The notes under the pieces are model-generated. The model did no database searches. It worked only from the letters and a program-made list of their open reading frames with translations, and was not told where the DNA came from. Of a stretch of 64,000 bases of DNA, positions 57,160 to 64,000 are shown piece after piece (positions within the stretch are counted from its first letter, which is position 1; every line of letters begins with the position of its first letter). Source of the DNA: Adineta vaga (Eukaryota; Rotifera); NCBI GenBank assembly GCA_021613535.1, contig CP075494.1:16182001-16246000 (forward strand). Reading direction: 5' to 3'. A program made the position numbers and the translations under genes.

Positions 57160-57580
57160 AAATATTAAATGATAAATCAGCAGGGCAATGCAATTGATCT
57201 GATTTTTCTTCTTCTTCTTCATTTCCTTCAACAATAATTTCACCTTCTTGGTTTCTTTCACACCCACCCATTATTCGATCATTATAACTATCTGCAATAT
57301 CAATTTGACCAGAATCATCGACATGTATTCGATGAGGAGAATTCGATTGATTCAGATTATTTCCTTCACCATTTCTACCAGCAACAATAATTCCTTCTTT
57401 CGCCATTTTTTTTTCCAATTTATTGCACGATGAATTTTCTCAATCTGAAACATGAATTGATTGTTTATCATCAACAAATATGAATGTTGATTCGTTGAAT
57501 TGATTAAATTGATTTACCTTTCCATTTTCACCAGCTGTCTATCTTCTCACTTAATGTTTCTCCACATCAGTAACGTAAAG
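57160..57580 (-). pseudogene. NHL-repeat scrap with nonsense codon
   Basis: Minus strand. FNESTFIFVDDKQSIHVSD is followed by TGA at the position where rotifer NHL proteins usually have Trp, then KKMAKEGIIVAGRNGEGNNLNQ, SPHRIHVDDSGQIDIADSYNDRIM, and a truncated last unit LHCPADLSFN. An acidic (EEEEE) insertion interrupts the last repeat. A decayed NHL propeller gene. Confidence 0.65.
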
Positions 57581-57665
57581 AAACCCATCTTTATCGAGCA
57601 GTTATCCTATCTGCGATGTTGAACATCCCTGATCAACCAATCCGATGACCCGACAGAATCCTATA

Positions 57666-58610
57666 GGATTCCTAGTGACGGAATCGAATAGGAATCCGAC
57701 AGTCTGAATCCAATACACTTCCGATAATATTCGATGAATTTAAAAGAATCTGCAAATACCTAATTTCTTTGTATTTTCTCGGATTCAAAATCCTTTACTT
57801 ATATTTCCTATATGCTCGATTAGAGTATGATTTGTTTCGACTGGTTTAGGATGGAATGCTGATTATGTAGATTTTATAGTGGCTTAAGGAAGGGATGGAG
57901 GAAATGGATCGGTGTAGGAATGTGATTTATTTCTCTGGCTCTCAGAATCGTATGGGATGAAATGTATGAAAGAATGCCAATGTCAAAGTTGTTTTGTGGA
58001 AAATTAATCGAGTGTTTCGGAGAAAACTAAACATTTTTTGCGGGATATAGGTGGAAATGTGAGTTTATGTTTGCGTTTCTTCTGGGTATATCTTTCTGAG
58101 TTGTTGGGCATAGCTGGCAGTGCTAATTATTTTCATAGGCAGTATTGGTACATCAGTAGGTCGTGTTTGTTTGGGGAATGCACGAAGCTGGCAGTTATAT
58201 TAGTTAAGCAAATGTTTTTGGTGGGAATTTGTGGTTTTAGAATACGACAAAGGTACATATCTGTTGTTATGCTATGCGTAGGTTTTTGAAGAACCCTGAC
58301 TGTTGCCGTAGCTATAGTTGTCAGGGTTGTGGATGCCGTAGACTTTTGCTTATGATACTCACTGATTAATTTATGAAGTATGAAATAAGACAAATATGCT
58401 CTGGTTAAAATGTGAACGGTTCAAAAATATGAATTTTATTGGGAGTTAGGTAACATATATTCATAAATAGCGTCAAACAGTTTGGATATCGTATTTCACG
58501 TTCATCTAATGCGTCTTTTTGGTTGTTCATAATATTCATTTTGAGATTTATGTCCGAATTCGTCGATCCGACGGATTCCAATGCGATTCTGTCACCAGGA
58601 ATCCGATAAA
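57666..58610. mobile_element. Foldback-type element with GGATTCC-rich inverted arms
   Basis: The left arm around 57666-57705 (GGATTCCTAGTGACGGAATC, then GAATAGGAATCCGAC) is matched in inverted orientation by about 58570-58610 (GGATTCCTGGTGACAGAATC read on the minus strand). Weaker arm similarity extends outwards. The inside (57780-58550) has a G/T-rich plus strand unlike the neighbours, including 58030-58290. No transposase and no clear target duplication was found. Interpreted as a non-autonomous transposon or foldback element. Confidence 0.5.
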
Positions 58611-58944
58611 ATCCTAAAAGAACATACAGGATCCGGTAAAATCGTATGCTTTTCGATCAGATCCGAGTATGAGATTGGTGGGCCTGGGATTTCGAAACTA
58701 ATTCTGACCTAGGAATCAATTTCCACTCATTCCTGGAATTGCGTCGTGTACTAATCGGTTGATCTCACTACACATAGCAATAGATGACGGTGAGAGGTGA
58801 GGATATGATTCCGGAATCGAGCGGAATTTGATCGTTAACCAATTTATCTAGTAATTGAAGCAGTACGGGATTCCGGGAATTGGTTGGATCTGACTCCGAA
58901 ATGTGCAAAATCGTGAAATAGTAACTATTCTCAGTATTTCGGAA

Positions 58945-61597
58945 AAATTGATTGTTAATATAATATTCTATGTGAAAGTACTGAAAAAATAGGTATAATT
59001 AAAAGTAAAGAAAGTCCTTGTATTCCATATTTGCATATTTGGAGTAACAAGAATAAATTTCATCGTTCCATTGTCAAAATTCAAAAGCATAATTATTATT
59101 TTATCTCTGTTAATGTTTCTTTGTTCTGGCTAAATTCATTGCTGGAACAACATCCACACGAGCTCCTCTTCCTTGACACAAGATCCATAAAAAACTAAAA
59201 CATTTCTTGAATTCTTTCCGAAATAATGTTGAAGTTAAGCAATGAACATAGAAGTTTATCTAAATAGAATCAAATCAGTTTCATTTCTCTAATACTTTAT
59301 ACTTACTGCATAATTAATACCCAAAAACCATGTTAAAATTACAGATAAACTTGTGATAAATGGAATTCTCAGATCATCGGAACCTAACACCACATAAACA
59401 TACAGAATACGATAGACACCAATCTGAACAGTTGTAATGAAAAATATGATGACAGTTGACAGCATGAGAAGAAATAATTGGTTTTGTAGACGACTGTTAT
59501 GTCTAACTGTCTCATTTCGATTTTGACCATGGATTTGTTGTTGATGTATAGCCTTTTTTTGAAGACGTAGCTTGATAAAAATATCAACAATAAAAAATAA
59601 TATTAATGCAGCAGGAACAAGACAACTGATCGATGACTATCAATGACATGAACTTAAATTAATAAATGATCAATATGAAAATATCTTACTTGTAGAATAG
59701 GCCATGTTAGATAATAAAAATTGACAAAATCATTTGGGAAACCCAACATTGGTATACAGTCAAAATATGGCATGACAGAACCGGTCGATCCAAACAATGG
59801 TGTTAAGAACACGACATGAAGACCTATGGTGATACTGCATAGAATAACTATAGCTCTCAAAGCTTTCTTTTGAGTGCAAATAGCAGGTGATTTGTATGGA
59901 AATCGTGTGCGAATCCATCGATCCATTGCAATAATGACAAGAATCCATGCTGAACAGAATTGACTCGCCTTCATAAGAAACTCACGCCAGCGACATATAA
60001 AATTGAGATCAATGCGTGTATCCAGTTGAAACTGTAAACCATAATCAATAAAATCAAAAATTAATGCAGATAAAAAGCATATATCTGAGATAGCTAAGGC
60101 AATGTATAATGTGCCAGTTGAACTCGCTCTTAGTATTGGTCGAGTAAATGTAAGTAGACTAGCACTATTGCCAGTATAACCAAGAATGAATAAACTCAGG
60201 TAACCCCACGAATAAAATTTGGTAGCAAGAGGTGGAAAGAAATAGTCATTAAAGGCGATTTTATAGTGGGACTGAAGGAGCACAGCAGATGTATTTTCCA
60301 TATTGTTGAAAACCAATTTATTCTAATTAATAATAGAATATAAAACAGAAGACTACAGTAGACGTATATATATATTCTTTTTCTCTTTTTTCTCCTCATT
60401 TTTTTCTCATTTTCTCTTCTTATCATAACTCTAGGTTATAATTACGTGAAGAGAGAAGGAGCGATTATCCATCATTGAAGATTTCGCTCGAAAAAATCGT
60501 TGGAAGAATCTGACCGAGTACATATAGGAACGAGACGTTGGCCGAAAAAAAACGATAAAATATGCTCAAGGTATAGGCAGAATACTAGACATGATTCTTT
60601 TCTTTCAGTTTGTAGACGCTTCATTGATTCAATACTTATATCTTCATCAGATGACAGTATAGAAGTCTAAAAAGTCTTTCAAAGCCTAAGTTTTGTGTTA
60701 GAGATTGAGTGACGAAAAAAATGATATATTAATTGCGACCATAAAATTGAGTTTTTCGATGGGATTATGAGACATCTCTTAACAATTAGAAAATCTTAAG
60801 TATTATAAATATTATGACGCACATTCTTCTTGAGTTCTTGAAATGCTTTTCATATAAACATGTCATAATTATGCCGTAAACACAGCTTAAAATGTCAGAC
60901 AAAAATTAGAATATAATTAATTTCAGATTATGATTTCTTGTAATGCTTATTCGCGCATACAAAATTATTATGAAAATAAAAAATTGTAATAAACTCTTTG
61001 CTAATGAAATATCTGTGACAGACAAACGTTCAATAAAGTGAAAATGTAAATTTAACCAAAGAAAAAGATCGTTATTAACAGTGTTTTAGGGTATAATAAT
61101 CTTTCAAATAATTCATTATGGATCGTTTAGGGTGCCTCATCAGTAAGGAAACAAATTCTAATTTTGAATTTTTTTCTTATAGATCTCTATTTAGTTCTCA
61201 TATTTATACGACAGATATTAAATTCTGTTGAATGAAATGTAATGAAGTCAGGAAAAAGCGTTACATCCCTGTCTTTCTCCTTATTTTTCATTTCATCCTT
61301 TTAATCCTTTGGAAGAATATATAAGTCGTTATTTCGTATGAGAATAATGTGACATGTGGTATGAAGAAATAAAGGAGAGCGTAGCTTCATCAACGCTGGA
61401 GTCTCTTCTATCTAAAATCGTCTCATGAAACATGTAACATCTGCACAATATCTTTGTATGAGAATTTGTTTCCAAAGCGCACAAATTTGAAATAATGATC
61501 GGAAAGAAAATATGTCTGATAGCTAGGCATGCACTAACACCAAAATTCTTGGTTTCGACTGAGTTTTGAGATATAAGTACAACACCAATATTTTTAT
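58945..61597. repeat. Direct duplication, copy 2 (with 7TM gene)
   Basis: Same orientation as 40575-43387, 18,378 bp away through the coding exons, where no indel occurs up to exon 3. The flanks differ by small indels. It starts about 300 bp after the foldback element. Confidence 0.88.
59110..60316 (-). CDS. Rhodopsin-type peptide-like 7TM receptor, copy 2
   Basis: Exons 60316-59690, 59636-59307 and 59259-59110 give about 368 residues. The sequence is almost identical to copy 1 through the membrane helices (same DRW motif, same TM7 split by an intron). It differs in the N-terminus (IAFNDYFF versus SDYDDYFF), intracellular loop 3 (QQQIHGQNRNETV versus QGQNHVQNRKQTV), extracellular loop 3 (GSDDLRIP versus VSDDLSVP) and the C-terminus, which ends three residues earlier. 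Changes concentrate outside the helices, consistent with a retained functional copy. Confidence 0.86.
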
Positions 61598-61754
61598 TCC
61601 CTCGACTGAAACGAGTGTCATATGAAAAAAAGGTTTGCATGTATGTATGCAGAGGTGTAAGATGATCTGCGGCGGCTAGAAAATTTATAAAAAGAAAATT
61701 TTTTTTCAAATGGAAAACATCCTTTTTTCCTTTTCTGGAAGAAAGGGTTATAGC

Positions 61755-62281
61755 CAGAGTTGCCAGACGTTCCGGATTTTACGGAACTCTTCCGGCTTCC
61801 GGATTTCTTCCAGATTTTCGACTTTTACATCTAGTATCTCTGGATACAGATGATGAGAATGATACAGATTTAAAAGTAATACTTTTGGAAAAGAAATTCA
61901 ACCTGATCAACTGTGAACGATGTTTTTACCGATTGAGTTAACGCCTTCACGTTCATCCCGTTTACATAAATTAATTTATTTCTTACTATCGATCCAATGT
62001 AGTAATACATTTGTTGAAAATATTATCTCACGAATGAAACATTTATTCGATGATAAATGAAATCGATTGTCAGCAAAATTTGTTAGATCTCAATTAAAAA
62101 CTCCTTTCAATTGTTTCTTATTGAGTAAAGAAGTTTGAATTCGAATCTTTTCATCGAAACCAAAATTGCTCAAGTTTATTTAGTCTAATGAAAACAAATT
62201 GTTGAAAAAATGTGTTAATTTAATCTTGGAAGACCTTTTCGGCATTTTCCGGATTTTTTACTTTTACATCGGGCATCTCTG
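61755..62281 (+). mobile_element. Non-autonomous hAT element with target duplication
   Basis: 527 bp bounded by short inverted repeats, CAGAGTTGCC at the left and the inverse of CAGAGATGCC at the right, typical hAT ends. It is flanked by a perfect 8-bp duplication GTTATAGC (61747-61754 and 62282-62289), the size hAT transposases make. Near both ends lies a subterminal CCGGATTT...CTTTTACATC block. Inside, 61920-62138 encodes a decayed hAT C-terminal dimerisation segment (CSNTFVENIISRMKHLFDD, a stop, then NRLSAKFVRSQLK). It cannot move on its own. Confidence 0.85.
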
Positions 62282-62289
62282 GTTATAGC

Positions 62290-63597
62290 ATCATAAATAC
62301 CGTCGTTAAAATTCGTAAAGTTTGTTTGTATAGTCCAATCAGATTGCAGCGTTTTATAAATCAATAAAAACTTAACGATGGTCATCAGGAAAGGGTCGAC
62401 TTGTGGGTTTTCGGGGTCGAGGAACTCGAATCTAATGTTAATTTAAGGTGAGTCATTATTTGTGACCTATTTTGCTCCGTCTCTCCCAAGAAATTCAATA
62501 TTTGACGGATTTTTGTTCAAATTCGATCAAAAGTTATCGATAATAATGAATTTGAACCTGATACTATTTACGACTTCCGACGTACAGTATTTAGTAATAA
62601 CTCCATAAAAAGCTGTAGTTCAATTAATCGGGAAAATATATACGAGACTTACATCAATTTTGAATAAATAAATTTGCGTCACCGAATACTAGACGTTAGA
62701 TCATCTGATATAGTTTTCCGAGAAATATGTGGATAAAAATTGAATGAATGCTTGTGGTTTTATTGTTGGCTCTAGCTAGGCATTAAAAATAGAAGTAACA
62801 TTCCAGACATGAGAAAAACTAGTCTAGTCGAATATTCTCTAGTTCTAGCGACTCATAAAATAGTACCTCGTCTATTTAGGTTCTTTCCGAGAATCATAGT
62901 AATACAAAGTCAGTGCCTTTTGAAGAAAAGACCAAAGGAAATTCACTTATTTGTTTTGAAACTGAATCAAAAGTAGACGAAACAATGAAGGCGTTCATGT
63001 TAACGGCTAGACGTTGATTTAGAGAGTGATACTTCAGAATATGGATTTGAATGACTTTCACGTGGTTTGGACGTTTCTTCGGAGGCACTTAATCGATGAT
63101 CTGCGAGAACGAATCTGACAAAGTTCTGTTTCCTGGAAATGAAAAGGAGAATGAAATATACAGTAGAAACAACGCGATCAGATCCATGAATATTTATAAA
63201 CAATACTTGTTTTTGATCTTCTCTTTCTGTAAACGATTTAATGATAACATGAAATGGTGAAAAGATGAAAAACACTTGTAAAAAGCTTTTATGTGTAATA
63301 AGTGCTCCTGGTCATAATGTTTGATGGATAAACACTTAGACTGTGTTACTCATAAATATAATTTGTAAGCAGAGTCATATATGTGACGAAGTTTGAATTA
63401 CAACGAATGGTAACCAAAATAAAACTATTCCTATCTATTTCTGTGTGAAGTATAATCGCATATAGATAATATTCTTATTCTATGGGGGAAACTCTAGATG
63501 AAGTTTCGTGATTTATTTTCGAAATGATATCAAATAGCTGAATGCGTATTTATATTCGAATTCAAATTAGGCAGCTCATGTGCTTTTCACACATTAC
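62290..63597. other. Intergenic, nothing recognised
   Basis: No supported ORF or repeat was seen. Confidence 0.45.
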
Positions 63598-63770
63598 CGG
63601 TAAGGTTTCTTTTTTTTATCAAATGATAAACCATTTGGATAAGTCAATTGATATGATTCATTTCCACCAGCAATAATTTCATCTTGTGAACAACCTTTAC
63701 ACCAACGCATAATTCGATGATTCATGTTATCTGAAAAATAGATTCGTTCTAATTCATCTACAACAACACC
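63598..63770 (-). pseudogene. NHL-repeat scrap
   Basis: Minus strand GVVVDELERIYFSDNMNHRIMRW, then CSQDEIIAGGNESYQLTYPNGLSFDKK: about one and a half NHL units without start or continuation. The coding similarity begins directly at the hairpin at 63774. Confidence 0.65.
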
Positions 63771-63773
63771 TCG

Positions 63774-63819
63774 AGAGTGTGGGTGTGGATGATTAGCTAG
63801 TCCTTACCCCACACCCACG
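63774..63819. repeat. Telomere-like hairpin repeat 22
   Basis: Left GAGTGTGGGTGTGGATGA, right CCCCACACCCAC. It abuts the NHL scrap. 63820-64000 shows nothing else. Confidence 0.75.
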
Positions 63820-64000
63820 TCTTCAGGAGAGACCGAAATAGAGAGTCATCTGGATGAATTTCACCCAAGTCATCTTTGTGGTAGTTAAACCAATAGGAAA
63901 ATCGCATTTCGGAACATTCTGAATGTGATAGAATGCACGGAAATACCGGATATTAGAATGGAATTTTCATTCCTTGTACTGACATCTATTCAATAATGAA

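Noticed and set aside
58038-58289. 83-codon ORF within the foldback element
   Set aside because: It follows from the G/T skew of the insert; no recognisable domain.
61329-61709. 126-codon minus-strand ORF
   Set aside because: It spans the end of the duplication and the unknown repeat, and has no counterpart kept in copy 1; probably spurious.
1680-63819. Hairpins as Helitron 3' ends
   Set aside because: Helitron ends need a short GC hairpin followed by CTRR and a T at the insertion site; these copies have long G/T and C/A arms and no consistent CTRR.
1680-63819. Hairpins as a CRISPR-like array
   Set aside because: Copies are kilobases apart with genes between them, and arms vary; no regular spacers.
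1-64000. tRNA, rRNA or other structural RNA genes
   Set aside because: None recognised by eye; without a covariance-model search this is not proof of absence.

Overview
This window looks like nuclear DNA of a bdelloid rotifer (Adineta/Rotaria-like). It is very AT-rich. Genes are split by many short introns, mostly about 47 to 70 bp. The gene families seen here (FG-GAP, NHL/EGF, pentapeptide, LU/Ly6, rhodopsin-type receptors, a two-membrane-segment family) are, as I recall, expanded in bdelloids. The arms of a dispersed hairpin repeat resemble the bdelloid telomere unit TGTGGG. The species call is inference; I could not run a search.

Layout. 1-1521: decayed cullin. 2445-4611: head-to-head pair of an unrecognised family. 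6240-10940: giant FG-GAP adhesion-like membrane protein; 12079-13164: a second FG-GAP gene on the other strand. 13814-14307: possible small gene. 16430-17320: broken Cys-rich gene. 17738-20807: head-to-head pentapeptide-repeat membrane proteins. 21913-25596: ten-exon NHL/mucin/EGF single-pass receptor. 26142-27183: 7TM receptor. 27737-29230: head-to-head LU-domain genes. 29734-30639: Cys-rich surface protein. 31083-33084: two-TM protein and a truncated 7TM gene. 34095-36625: membrane/SEA-like/Thr-linker/Cys mosaic. 37560-39300: LDLa/EGF pseudogene. 40723-41938: 7TM receptor, duplicated at 59110-60316. 43785-45190: decayed ankyrin-type gene. 45446-48390: membrane/SEA-like/Thr-linker/Kelch mosaic. 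49430-49610: 7TM scrap. 50103-51196: TIR gene with an in-frame stop. 51373-51830: ABC transporter scrap. 53120-53644: four-TM protein. 53783-54200: TPR scrap. 54737-54993: defensin-like secreted peptide. 55837-56424: fatty-acid-binding protein. 57160-57580: NHL scrap. 57666-58610: foldback element. 61755-62281: hAT remnant with an 8-bp target duplication. 63598-63770: NHL scrap.

Most intact genes encode cell-surface or secreted products (adhesion, sensing, defence); the one clear cytosolic metabolic gene is the fatty-acid-binding protein. The most unusual structure is not a gene. More than twenty short hairpins have a G/T-rich left arm like GGGTGTGGGTGTG and a C/A-rich right arm like CACACCCACACCC, about one every 2.5 kb. 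Several lie exactly where a gene fragment loses homology. Many share a core like ATCTCTTCTTTC, in both orientations, so they form a family rather than random low complexity. The window also holds three head-to-head paralogue pairs and a direct 2.7-kb duplication, which suggests repeated local duplication and break repair.
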